Shown: positions 1-6,763, numbered from the stretch's first letter. The stretch: 11,505 nucleotides of DNA from Eggerthella sp. CAG:368 (GCA_000434775.1 FR895487.1:79341-90845); one strand, 5' to 3'. A program made the numbers and translations. The notes: a model not told the origin generated them from the letters alone.

Positions 1-161
1 GCATCGATGCTCGTATTGGTGAAGTGGCTGATACAGTTAAAGAAGTTGCGGGCGATGTTCCTTTCATTATGGAGTTCACCTTCGGTGAATACGGTTATGA
101 ATCCGATAACAACAATACTTGTGGTGGCTTGATGCTCTCGTTCACAGGATTCAGTGCATAA
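1..161 (+). CDS. C-terminal end of a FIST_C-like sensory domain protein (partial)
   Basis: An open frame (first full codon at position 3) enters from the left edge and stops with TAA at 159-161, leaving the last 52 residues. The tail contains a hydrophobic strand, then FTFGEYGY, an Asn-rich turn and GGLMLSFTGFSA. This resembles the end of FIST_C domains, where a 'GFxTxGEI...' strand is followed by a short loop and a final hydrophobic 'LVLLAL' strand. FIST proteins are putative small-ligand sensors in bacterial signal transduction. The match is by eye and short, so the family call is tentative; the gene being real is well supported by the clean frame and the hairpin after its stop. Confidence 0.55.
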   Translation, partial: IDARIGEVADTVKEVAGDVPFIMEFTFGEYGYESDNNNTCGGLMLSFTGFSA

Positions 162-183
162 GCAAACTGATGGTTTGAGTGCC

Positions 184-221
184 TGTGCGGTGCCGTGTTC
201 TTTTGCGGCACCAGCACATTT
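184..221 (+). terminator. Hairpin after the partial FIST-like gene, probable terminator
   Basis: TGTGCGGTGCCG (184-195) pairs with CGGCACC and GCACA (206-218), a 12-bp GC-rich stem with one bulged A at 213 and a 10-nt loop, followed by only TTT. The stem is strong but the U-tract is short, so termination may be partial. It lies 22 bp after the upstream stop codon and 63 bp before the aldehyde dehydrogenase. Confidence 0.5.
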
Positions 222-284
222 CCCACTCATGTGTCCATTTCCAAGTAATACAGTTCGCGCAGTGCGGAAAAGTGAGGGATATAT

Positions 285-1718
285 ATGAAAATGTTTATCA
301 ATGGGAAAGCGGTAGATTCATTTGATGGTCAAACTATTGAAGTGACCAACCCGGCAACGGGTGAAGTAGTCGACACTATTCCTGCAGCAACTCCTGAAGA
401 TATTAAAAATACTGTTGATATAGCGAAAGCAGCTCAAAAGGGCTGGGCAAAGGTTCCTGTATATGAGCGCGCTGAACTTCTGATGAAATTCCTTGAATTG
501 GTTGAACGTGATAAAGAAAAGCTTGCACGTACGCTATCCGATGAAACGGGCAAGCCTATTACTGAAGCGCGTGCTGAAATTGGAAACATCCCAATTAGTT
601 TTAAAGGCTTCAGTGAACGTGCTAAGCATCTCTATGATGAGGTAATTCCTGCAGGTTTGGAACCAGGTCAGGATAATCATGTGCTTATCACGCGCCGCGA
701 GCCTCTAGGTGTTGTTGTTGCTGTTATTCCATTCAACTTCCCTTGTGATTTATTTGATCAAAAGGTTGCTCCAGCGTTGCTTACAGGTAACTCCGTAATT
801 GTTAAGCCTTCAACGGATAACCCTCTAACACTTTGCATGCTTACTGCCTTGTTGGGTGAGGCTGGTATTCCTGCTGGCGTTGCTCAGATTGTTACAGGTC
901 GCGGTTCTGTTGTTGGTCATGAGTTGTGTTCGAATCCTGATGTTGATTTAGTCACCCTTACGGGTTCCACGGCTGTTGGCATTGAGACTGCTGAAGTATG
1001 CGCAAAAACACTTACACATACGGCACTTGAGCTTGGTGGTAACGATGCCTTTATCGTTATGGAAGATGGCGACGTTGATCTAGCAACCGATGAACTTATC
1101 TGGGGTCGTATGTATAACACGGGCCAGGTTTGCTGCGCATCGAAGCGCTTCCTTATTCACAAGAGCCGCGTTGAAGAATTTACCACTAAAGCTATCGAGA
1201 AAATAAGCGCTCTTAAGAAGGGTATGCCCGCCGATGATGATACCCAAATCGGTTGCCTTATCAGCGAAAAGGCTGCAATTGAAGTAGAGCGTCAGGTTAA
1301 TTTGACGGTTGAACAAGGCGGCAAGATTTTGCTTGGTGGTAAGCGCAACGGTGCGTTCTATGAGCCAACCGTTATTGGTGATGTTCCCTCAACGGCAGAC
1401 GTTGCTAAAGACATGGAAATCTTCGGTCCTGTTGTTCCTATCATTTCGTTTGAAACGGAAGAGGAAGCAATCAGAATTGCAAACGACTCCATGTTTGGTT
1501 TGTGCGGTTGCGTATTCTCAGAAAACCAGAAAACGGCAGCTCGTGTTGCCTGCGCTCTTGAATGCGGCGGTGCTATTATCAATGGTGCAAGCTTCTATCG
1601 TTCGTTCGAAATGCCATTTGGCGGCTATAAGTATTCCGGCATTGGAACCGAAGGTGTCATGACCACCTTTGATGAAATGACACACACCAAGTCGGTTGTT
1701 TTGAAGAACATTTTCTAA
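285..1718 (+). CDS. NAD(P)-dependent aldehyde dehydrogenase (lactaldehyde / succinate-semialdehyde dehydrogenase-like)
   Basis: A complete 477-residue member of the aldehyde dehydrogenase superfamily, which oxidises an aldehyde to the acid using NAD(P)+ in the cytosol. Visible landmarks are PFNFP (149-153, with the Asn that stabilises the oxyanion), the cofactor-binding Lys in VKPS (174), TGSTAVG in the Rossmann part, ELGG with general base E249, GQVC with catalytic Cys283 directly followed by a second Cys, and EIFGPV (378-383). The tail PFGGYKYSG is also typical. Length is normal for the family. The more usual PWNFP is PFNFP here, as in some lactaldehyde-dehydrogenase-type enzymes; the substrate cannot be fixed from sequence. 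The ATG at 285 has GAGGG at 274-278, spacing 6. It is flanked by hairpins and looks monocistronic. Confidence 0.9.
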   Translation: MKMFINGKAVDSFDGQTIEVTNPATGEVVDTIPAATPEDIKNTVDIAKAAQKGWAKVPVYERAELLMKFLELVERDKEKLARTLSDETGKPITEARAEIGNIPISFKGFSERAKHLYDEVIPAGLEPGQDNHVLITRREPLGVVVAVIPFNFPCDLFDQKVAPALLTGNSVIVKPSTDNPLTLCMLTALLGEAGIPAGVAQIVTGRGSVVGHELCSNPDVDLVTLTGSTAVGIETAEVCAKTLTHTALELGGNDAFIVMEDGDVDLATDELIWGRMYNTGQVCCASKRFLIHKSRVEEFTTKAIEKISALKKGMPADDDTQIGCLISEKAAIEVERQVNLTVEQGGKILLGGKRNGAFYEPTVIGDVPSTADVAKDMEIFGPVVPIISFETEEEAIRIANDSMFGLCGCVFSENQKTAARVACALECGGAIINGASFYRSFEMPFGGYKYSGIGTEGVMTTFDEMTHTKSVVLKNIF

Positions 1719-1777
1719 AGGTTTGTTTTGATTGTCCAAGTTGTGAGGACAACAGATAAAACGAGAAAATCTAATTG

Positions 1778-1807
1778 GGCCAAGGGGAAGTTCTCCTTGG
1801 CCTTTTT
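1778..1807 (+). terminator. Rho-independent terminator of the aldehyde dehydrogenase gene
   Basis: GGCCAAGG (1778-1785) pairs with CCTTGGCC (1795-1802), a perfect 8-bp stem with a 9-nt loop, followed directly by TTTTT (1803-1807). It lies 60 bp after the aldehyde dehydrogenase stop. Confidence 0.85.
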
Positions 1808-1891
1808 GAGTCATGCAGGCAAGAGTGGGGTTTAGGCAGGAAATACGCCTTTGCGTGAATAAAGCTCTGAAAGGCTCTGCTTTGTCTTAAG

Positions 1892-1924
1892 AAAGTCTCC
1901 TGTATTTATATGCAGGAGACTTTT
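1892..1924 (+). terminator. Second hairpin terminator, symmetrical A/T flanks
   Basis: AAAGTCTCCTG (1892-1902) pairs perfectly with CAGGAGACTTT (1913-1923), 11 bp, with further A-T pairs possible in the loop. T residues follow on the plus strand and A residues precede it, so it could act in both directions. It is the second terminator-like structure within 150 bp and has no gene of its own in front of it; the roughly 84-bp stretch between the two may be a small transcript or simply spacer. Confidence 0.55.
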
Positions 1925-1979
1925 ATTGCGTATAAGGGGAATCTAGACTGTTGTTTAGAGATAGTCGTAAGGAAAAGAA

Positions 1980-2651
1980 GTGCGTATGAACAAAGCAGCT
2001 ACTCCTAAGCATTTTGAAGGGTTCATTTTTGATTTAGATGGAACGCTCCTCAATACGTTGCCTGATCTTGTTGTGGTAACGAATAAAGCGCTCAAAAAAG
2101 AAGGCTTCCCGCCACACTCTGAAGCGGATATTTTGCGCTTTGTGGGCGATGGTGTAATGTCGCTTGTTCTTCGGGCGATTCCCGAGTATGCCTCTGAAGA
2201 TCAGGCTAAGCGTGTATACGAGAATTTTCGCTCAATGTATGCCGAATATGGTTTAAGCCTTACGGAGCAGTTTGACGGTATGCCTGAAACTTTACATGAA
2301 CTCAAACGGCAAGGGAAAAAGCTTGGCATTATGTCCAACAAGTTCGAGGGTGGCGTAAAAGATGTCGAGCACAAGTTTTTCCCTGGCTTGATGGATGCCT
2401 CTCATGGAGAAAGTGAATCTGTTCCGCGTAAACCTAAGCCTGATGGCCTTTTATTGTGCGCAAAAGAAATGGGGCTTTTGCCTGAACAATGTGTATATTT
2501 CGGAGATTCTGCAAGCGATATGCTTGCGGCACACAATGCAGGAATGTATGCCGTTGGCGTTTCTTGGGGTTATCAGTCTCTTGAGAAACTCATGACGGGC
2601 AAGCCTTGCGAAGTAATTAAAAGCCCCAAGGATCTCTTAAAGTTTTGTTAG
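1980..2651 (+). CDS. HAD-superfamily phosphatase, phosphoglycolate phosphatase-like
   Basis: A 223-residue haloacid dehalogenase-family hydrolase with all four motifs. Motif I is DLDGT, with nucleophile D18 and acid/base D20; motif II is the Ser of MSN (119); motif III is the Lys in RKPKP (151); motif IV is GDSASD, with D176 and D180 for Mg2+. A helical cap lies between residues 25 and about 100, as in the Gph/PGP subfamily, whose members remove phosphate from small molecules such as 2-phosphoglycolate or sugar phosphates; the real substrate is unknown. The start is taken as GTG at 1980 because AAGGA (1969-1973) sits 6 nt before it, whereas the in-frame ATG at 1986 is 12 nt away; the difference is two residues. 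It stands alone between terminators. Confidence 0.85.
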   Translation: MRMNKAATPKHFEGFIFDLDGTLLNTLPDLVVVTNKALKKEGFPPHSEADILRFVGDGVMSLVLRAIPEYASEDQAKRVYENFRSMYAEYGLSLTEQFDGMPETLHELKRQGKKLGIMSNKFEGGVKDVEHKFFPGLMDASHGESESVPRKPKPDGLLLCAKEMGLLPEQCVYFGDSASDMLAAHNAGMYAVGVSWGYQSLEKLMTGKPCEVIKSPKDLLKFC

Positions 2652-2690
2652 CCGTATTTAGGTGCCTTTATGTTACCTACTGGCGCTAAC
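2647..2690 (+). terminator. Weak stem-loop at the end of the phosphatase gene
   Basis: GTTAGC (2647-2652, overlapping the stop codon) pairs with GCTAAC (2685-2690), with an inner TAGGT/ACCTA stem (2659-2663 and 2675-2679). TTT follows. It is an interrupted, rather AT-rich structure, so it is only a possible terminator for the plus-strand gene. The stronger hairpin at 2775-2800 has its U-tract on the other strand. Confidence 0.25.
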
Positions 2691-2768
2691 TTTCAAATAG
2701 TAGACAGATTTGCTCACATCCCATCTGTACCTAGAGGCTAGCAAGTTGTTTTTGGGTAGTTCGCCAAT

Positions 2769-2800
2769 AAAAAACCGGGGAAGTGAATGTCCTTCCCCGG
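2769..2800 (-). terminator. Rho-independent terminator of galE
   Basis: CCGGGGAAG (2775-2783) pairs perfectly with CTTCCCCGG (2792-2800) with an 8-nt loop. On the minus strand the stem is followed by TTTTTT (complement of 2769-2774). It lies 36 bp beyond the galE stop and is oriented for galE. Confidence 0.9.
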
Positions 2801-2836
2801 TATCGTGCTAAACCTATTCATGCTAAAGCGATTTGC

Positions 2837-3964
2837 TTACTCCTCATATCCATTAGGATTTTGGCTCTGCCAACGCCATGAATCTTCGCACATGCGTGCA
2901 AGATCATATTCCGTAACCCATTCAAGCTCTTCGCGGGCTTTATCACAGGCTGCATAGTTTGTGGCAATGTCGCCAGGGCGGCGGTCCTGAATTTCATAGG
3001 GGAGCGTTTTTCCGCAAGCCTTTTCAAAAGCAGCGATTACTTCAAGAACGCTTGATCCTTTGCCTGTTCCCAAGTTAAAGATGCCAACACCAGCACGAGT
3101 TCCATTTTCTTGTGGAGCTCCCTCGATGCTTCCAAGGCCAATTGCCTTACCGGTACCAATTTTGCCGCCCATCCAGTCAAGGGCTTTAACGTGCCCACGA
3201 GCTAGATCTACAACGTGAATATAGTCTCGCACGCCTGTTCCGTCAGGGGTTGGATAGTCGTTTCCGAATACGCCAATGCGCTCAAGTTTTCCAACGGCAA
3301 CCTGAGCAACATAAGGAAGTAAGTTGTTGGGAATATCTTTGGGGTCTTCACCAATTCGACCACTTTCGTGAGCACCGATAGGATTGAAATAGCGAAGTAA
3401 TACAACGTTCCATTCGCTGTCGGCACGATAGAAATCGGTAAGGATGCGTTCCATCATTGCCTTGGTTTCGCCATAAGGATTAGTGGCTTCATGAAGCGGA
3501 CATTCCTCGGTGATAGGAATCATCTCAGGATCACCATAAACAGTGGCGCTTGAAGAGAATATTACATTCTTTACTCCGTGGTTGCGTGCAACATCAAACA
3601 AAACAAGCGAGCCGGCTACATTGTTCCAGTAGTATTCAAGCGGCTTTTGGGTGCTTTCGCCCACTGCCTTAAATCCCGCAAAGTGAATAATGGCATCAAT
3701 AGCGTGCTTGGAAAATACGGTTTCTAAGCCTTCGCGATCAAGGATGTTGCATTCGTAAAAAACAAGTTGATTTTCATCTGCGCCAGAAAGTTCACGGATG
3801 CGTTCAACGGCAATTTTGCTTGAATTAGAAAGGTCATCAACAATTACAACGTTGTAGTTTTGCCCAAGCAGCTCAATACAGGTGTGGCTACCAATAAAAC
3901 CAGCGCCCCCTGTAACCAAAATGGTGAGTTCGTTGTGGGGCAAGGCAAGACTTTTATTTGACAT
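2837..3964 (-). CDS. galE: UDP-glucose 4-epimerase
   Basis: A 375-residue short-chain dehydrogenase-type epimerase that interconverts UDP-glucose and UDP-galactose with tightly bound NAD+ (Leloir pathway, supply of UDP-galactose for glycans). The NAD-binding motif TGGAGFIG is at 18-25, DDLSNSS at 43-49, and SSSATVYG at 137-144 carries the catalytic Ser/Thr. The NPYGETK segment gives the catalytic pair Y164 and K168, and RYFNPIGAH and VRDYIHVVDLA are characteristic of GalE. It is longer than the roughly 338-residue E. coli enzyme because of about a dozen extra N-terminal residues and an insertion of roughly 24 residues (about 268-292, Gly-rich) before the FNLGTGKG strand. The ATG has AAGGAG (3972-3977) at 7 nt. 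The minus-strand gene upstream ends 94 bp before galE, so co-transcription is possible but unproven. Confidence 0.93.
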   Translation of the reverse strand: MSNKSLALPHNELTILVTGGAGFIGSHTCIELLGQNYNVVIVDDLSNSSKIAVERIRELSGADENQLVFYECNILDREGLETVFSKHAIDAIIHFAGFKAVGESTQKPLEYYWNNVAGSLVLFDVARNHGVKNVIFSSSATVYGDPEMIPITEECPLHEATNPYGETKAMMERILTDFYRADSEWNVVLLRYFNPIGAHESGRIGEDPKDIPNNLLPYVAQVAVGKLERIGVFGNDYPTPDGTGVRDYIHVVDLARGHVKALDWMGGKIGTGKAIGLGSIEGAPQENGTRAGVGIFNLGTGKGSSVLEVIAAFEKACGKTLPYEIQDRRPGDIATNYAACDKAREELEWVTEYDLARMCEDSWRWQSQNPNGYEE

Positions 3965-4058
3965 GGGAAAGCTCCTTGTGGTGTTTTTTCTTCGGTGCAG
4001 CAGTTAACACCCCGCGCACTTTGTGTATAACGGGTACAAGAATAGCATGCGGACGTAC

Positions 4059-4541
4059 TTAATTGTGCTTTGGGAGGGTTTTTAACAAACTCCATGCAAG
4101 CTGCTTTGTTTTCTCAAGATCAAGCATGCGTTCAAAATCGTTAAAGCAGCAGCAGTAATGCCCTAAAAGGGTCGTAGGTGTTTCAATTTCTAAACGAGCA
4201 CGAAAGGCCCGAGCAATCTCTTCGATGGCTTCATGATCGGTTACCACTACGCAGAGGGGATCAAGAGATTCAACAATGCGAAAGATTTCCTGGGGCTCAA
4301 GCTTCGCCGTATGCGTATCAGAGTCGTCACTGTTTTTTAGTGTGAGAAACGTGGTATTGATCGTGCCGTAGCCCAATGCCTTTGAGGAATTAAGGAGAGC
4401 GGTCTTTGCTTCTTTGGAAAGAAGGGATGAGCTAACAATCAGGAAGGCGCCAATATGCGATCCTTCTAAGTGGTTAGAAAAAGAATTCCAGATATTTTGT
4501 CGTGGTACTTCAAAAAGATTCATTGGTATGTTTTGAGCCAC
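4059..4541 (-). CDS. Unrecognised protein of about 160 residues
   Basis: A minus-strand frame with good coding character but no family I recognise. Hydrophobic strands (GAFLIVSS near residues 32-39; LCVVVTD near 96-102) alternate with helices, suggesting a soluble alpha/beta fold. A GHYCCCFNDFE segment near 127-137 has three consecutive Cys next to a His. The pattern 'LDPxxVVVTDxEA' is vaguely like the end of uracil-DNA-glycosylase-fold proteins, but this is too weak to name. No signal peptide or membrane helix is evident. The frame can start at GTG 4556, but AGAGGGG lies just before the GTG at 4541 (4-nt gap), so that start is preferred; ATG at 4523 has no ribosome binding site. It lies between galE (same strand) and the divergent nikR operon. 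Confidence 0.65.
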   Translation of the reverse strand: MAQNIPMNLFEVPRQNIWNSFSNHLEGSHIGAFLIVSSSLLSKEAKTALLNSSKALGYGTINTTFLTLKNSDDSDTHTAKLEPQEIFRIVESLDPLCVVVTDHEAIEEIARAFRARLEIETPTTLLGHYCCCFNDFERMLDLEKTKQLAWSLLKTLPKHN

Positions 4542-4641
4542 AATGCCCCTCTTCACAAGTAGTTCAAAAAGCGGTATTACTTTTTACAGAAAAAATCACA
4601 CCGCTCGAATAGCAGGGCAACTTTCTTTGCTTGATTATCTC

Positions 4642-4681
4642 CATAATGAAGGTATTCAAACCTAATTTAAAGGTAAACCTT
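4642..4681 (+). promoter_or_regulatory. Candidate promoter and tandem-dyad operator of the nikR operon
   Basis: CATAAT (4642-4647) is a good -10 hexamer without a clear -35; an alternative is TTGATT (4631-4636), 16 bp, TATTCA (4653-4658). Directly downstream lies a dense dyad array: AAGGT (4649-4653) with ACCT (4660-4663), then AAAGGT (4669-4674) with ACCTT (4677-4681). The two AAGGTA half-sites are 21 bp apart, two helical turns. Position and symmetry suit a repressor. NikR, encoded in this operon, is the obvious candidate, but the sequence does not match the E. coli NikR box. Confidence 0.45.
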
Positions 4682-4700
4682 ATAAAAAAAGGAGCATGAT

Positions 4701-4955
4701 ATGTGTACGAATGGTGTAAATACGAATCAGTTCAAAATGATGCTTGAACAGATGGATGATCAAATTGCCCTTAACCGTCGATGGGTTCATAAACTAGCGC
4801 ATCAGGCTGGCGATAATGGTTATGAAAAAACCGACGAAACCCTGCATCAAATCCAAGCTTTTTTGGATGAGGCTCGTGCCTTAATGACCGATGCTAAAGA
4901 TGCACTCGATGATGATGCAGAAAATCTTTCAGGCGTTACTGTGAATCTTGTGTAA
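4701..4955 (+). CDS. Small acidic helical protein of unknown function, first gene of the nikR operon
   Basis: An 84-residue protein with a strong ribosome binding site (AAGGAG, 4689-4694, spacing 6) and an ATG start. It appears mainly alpha-helical (residues about 8-35 and 43-70 separated by a Gly-containing turn), with an acidic C-terminal part (DAKDALDDDAE) and a single Cys at position 2. No signal peptide, membrane segment or classic metal-binding motif is present; there are three His, in the middle. Its stop lies 8 bp before nikR and the nikR ribosome binding site overlaps that stop, so the two are almost certainly co-transcribed and probably translationally coupled. A role connected with nickel or hydrogenase is inferred from position only. 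Confidence 0.8.
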   Translation: MCTNGVNTNQFKMMLEQMDDQIALNRRWVHKLAHQAGDNGYEKTDETLHQIQAFLDEARALMTDAKDALDDDAENLSGVTVNLV

Positions 4956-4963
4956 GGTGAGCA

Positions 4964-5386
4964 ATGAGTAATGATTTAATGCGTTTTTCGGTAGCAATGC
5001 CGGAAGACTTGCTTGTTAAATTTGATCATCTTGTTGCACGTCGTGGGCTGGCGAAAAATCGAAGCGAAGTAATTCGCGATCTGGTTCGTGACGCTTTGGT
5101 AGAAGATATGTGTGCTATGCCGGGCCGTTTGGTTATGGGCACGCTTACCATCGTTTATAACCATCACGCTAACGATCTACAGGAAAAGCTCCATTCCATT
5201 CAGCATGATTATTTAGATATGATTGTGGCTTCTATGCATGTTCATATTGATCACGACAATTGTCTTGAAGTTATTGTTTTGAAGGGCGAAACAGGGCTTG
5301 TTCAAGATGTTGCCAATATGATTTTGGGAACTAAAGGCGTAAAAACCGGACGTTTGGTAACTACCACTACGGGCGCCTTCATTTAA
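4964..5386 (+). CDS. nikR: Nickel-responsive transcriptional regulator NikR
   Basis: A 140-residue NikR-family regulator, which represses nickel uptake or nickel-enzyme genes when Ni2+ is bound. The N-terminal ribbon-helix-helix DNA-binding domain (RFSVAMPEDLLVKFD to NRSEVIRDLVRDAL, residues 7-45) is followed by the C-terminal ACT-like nickel-sensing and tetramerisation domain. The four high-affinity Ni ligands are all present: H81, H92, H94 and C100, equal to E. coli H76, H87, H89 and C95 with a constant offset of five, in the HVHIDHDNCLE segment. Length matches the family (about 133 in E. coli). The start ATG has AAGGTGA (4954-4960) overlapping the stop of the preceding small gene. No terminator follows, so hypE 65 bp downstream may be co-transcribed. 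Confidence 0.95.
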   Translation: MSNDLMRFSVAMPEDLLVKFDHLVARRGLAKNRSEVIRDLVRDALVEDMCAMPGRLVMGTLTIVYNHHANDLQEKLHSIQHDYLDMIVASMHVHIDHDNCLEVIVLKGETGLVQDVANMILGTKGVKTGRLVTTTTGAFI

Positions 5387-5399
5387 TCGGTAGTATCTG

Positions 5400-5429
5400 G
5401 CTTTGACGACATAGACGCCAAAGCTTTGG
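5400..5429 (+). repeat. Palindromic CTTTG/CAAAG element between nikR and hypE
   Basis: CCAAAGCTTTGG (5418-5429) is a perfect 12-bp palindrome, and a further GCTTTG at 5400-5405 can also pair with CAAAGC (5419-5424). It is not followed by a U-tract, so it is not a terminator. It ends 11 bp before the hypE ribosome binding site and might be a protein-binding site or a leader structure. Confidence 0.35.
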
Positions 5430-5451
5430 GAAAGAAAACAAGAGGATTACC

Positions 5452-6474
5452 ATGGATGAAACAGTATTGCTGGGTCACGGTAGTGGCGGCACAATGATGA
5501 AGCGCATTATCGACGAGGTGTTTTTCTCTGCTTATGCGGGCGAAGAACTTCTTGAAGGCAATGATGCAGCAACGCTTCCTGTTCCTGTAAAAGGGGAATC
5601 GGTTGCGTTTTCAACGGATAGTTTTGTTGTTACTCCTCATTTCTTTCCGGGTGGCGATATTGGAAAACTTGCAGTTTGTGGCACGGTGAACGATGTTGCA
5701 ACGAGTGGTGCAGTTCCGAAGTATTTAAGCTGCGGTTTTATTCTTGAAGAAGGCTTCCCTATGGAAGACTTGAAAAAGATCTGTCAGAGTATGGCGGAAA
5801 TGGCCAAAGAAGCTGGCGTTCACATTGTTACGGGCGACACCAAGGTAGTTAATCGTGGTCATGGAGATGGCGTTTTTATCAACACGAGCGGTGTCGGTTT
5901 TGTTCCAGTGGGAGTCCATCTTTCAGGTGCTAATTGCAAGCCGGGCGACAAGATTCTTGTAACGGGAACGCTCGGCGATCACGGCATTACTATCATGAGC
6001 TGTCGTGAAGAACTGAGTTTTTCAGCGGACATAAAAACTGACGCAGCTCCTCTTAATCATCTTATTGCTGAGGTTATCAAGGCAGCTCCAAGCACGCGTT
6101 GTTTTCGTGACCCAACGCGTGGTGGCCTTGCTTCAACGCTTAATGAATTAGCCAACCAGTCAGGTGTTGATATGGTGGTTGAAGAGGAAGCCATTCCTGT
6201 AAAGGACGCTGTTCGAGGCGCTTGCGAGATGCTTGGCTATGATGTGTATCAGGTTGCCAATGAGGGCAAAATGGTATGTGTTGTTTCCGCGGACGAAGCA
6301 GACGCTGCTCTAGCTGCCATGAAGGCGAATAAATATGGAGTGGATGCTGCCATTATTGGTGAGGTCTGCGAAAAGCCTGAAGACAGAGGCCCACGCGTTT
6401 CTTTAAGGACGGGTTTTGGGGCTCTTCGTATTATGGATATGCTGGTGGGAGAACAGCTTCCGCGTATTTGTTAG
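5452..6474 (+). CDS. hypE: [NiFe]-hydrogenase maturation protein HypE (carbamoyl dehydratase)
   Basis: A complete 340-residue HypE. With HypF it makes the cyanide ligands of the [NiFe]-hydrogenase iron: HypF transfers a carbamoyl group to the C-terminal Cys of HypE, which dehydrates it in an ATP-dependent reaction to a thiocyanate. The chain ends in PRIC, with the essential terminal Cys340. The PurM/ThiL-like fold is shown by GHGSGG (8-13), STDSFVVTP (54-62), GTVNDVATSGA (77-87), VTGDTKVV (126-133) and FRDPTRGG (218-225). AGAGG (5441-5445) precedes the ATG with 6-nt spacing. The other hyp genes and the hydrogenase are not in the window; linkage to nikR suggests nickel-dependent control. Confidence 0.95.
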   Translation: MDETVLLGHGSGGTMMKRIIDEVFFSAYAGEELLEGNDAATLPVPVKGESVAFSTDSFVVTPHFFPGGDIGKLAVCGTVNDVATSGAVPKYLSCGFILEEGFPMEDLKKICQSMAEMAKEAGVHIVTGDTKVVNRGHGDGVFINTSGVGFVPVGVHLSGANCKPGDKILVTGTLGDHGITIMSCREELSFSADIKTDAAPLNHLIAEVIKAAPSTRCFRDPTRGGLASTLNELANQSGVDMVVEEEAIPVKDAVRGACEMLGYDVYQVANEGKMVCVVSADEADAALAAMKANKYGVDAAIIGEVCEKPEDRGPRVSLRTGFGALRIMDMLVGEQLPRIC

Positions 6475-6763
6475 GGTGCTCGTTGATGCGGACTTGCCTG
6501 TAAAAAACTGAGACTGTTATACCGTAAAAGACATCAATTAGTTCGATTATCGTCAAAGAGAAGCATTTTGTCCTATAAAATGTAAGCCAAGGTTAACTTA
6601 TGTGGTATGATACCTTCTCTGCTGACAATATTTCAACCGTTCTTAGAAAACCCCTCAAAACCTCTTGCACTTATTATTCTGTTTGGTATTTTTCGTATGA
6701 GGATTTCCTCCTGTACTGAACATTAATCTTGAAAGATAGATTTTCTTGAAAGAAGGGGTAGCA
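6475..6763 (+). other. 289-bp non-coding gap with possible regulatory site before the ferredoxin gene
   Basis: No supported gene lies here. It contains AAGGT (6589-6593) and ACCTT (6612-6616) enclosing the 11-bp palindrome GGTATGATACC (6604-6614), echoing the dyads in front of the nikR operon. A promoter candidate is TTGCAC (6665-6670), 16 bp, TATTTT (6687-6692), which would give a leader of about 65 nt. No clear terminator was found for hypE. Confidence 0.35.

Noticed and set aside
1309..1662. 117-residue open frame overlapping the aldehyde dehydrogenase on the same strand
   Set aside because: It lies wholly within the well-supported enzyme in another frame and shows no domain or own ribosome binding site.
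2691..2768. Possible CAGAT/ATCTG stem between the phosphatase and the galE terminator
   Set aside because: Only 5 bp with a long AT-rich loop; expected by chance.
6604..6614. E. coli-type NikR box (GTATGA, 16 bp, TCATAC)
   Set aside because: GTATGA is present at 6605-6610 but no matching TCATAC lies 16 bp away on either side, so only the local palindrome is reported.
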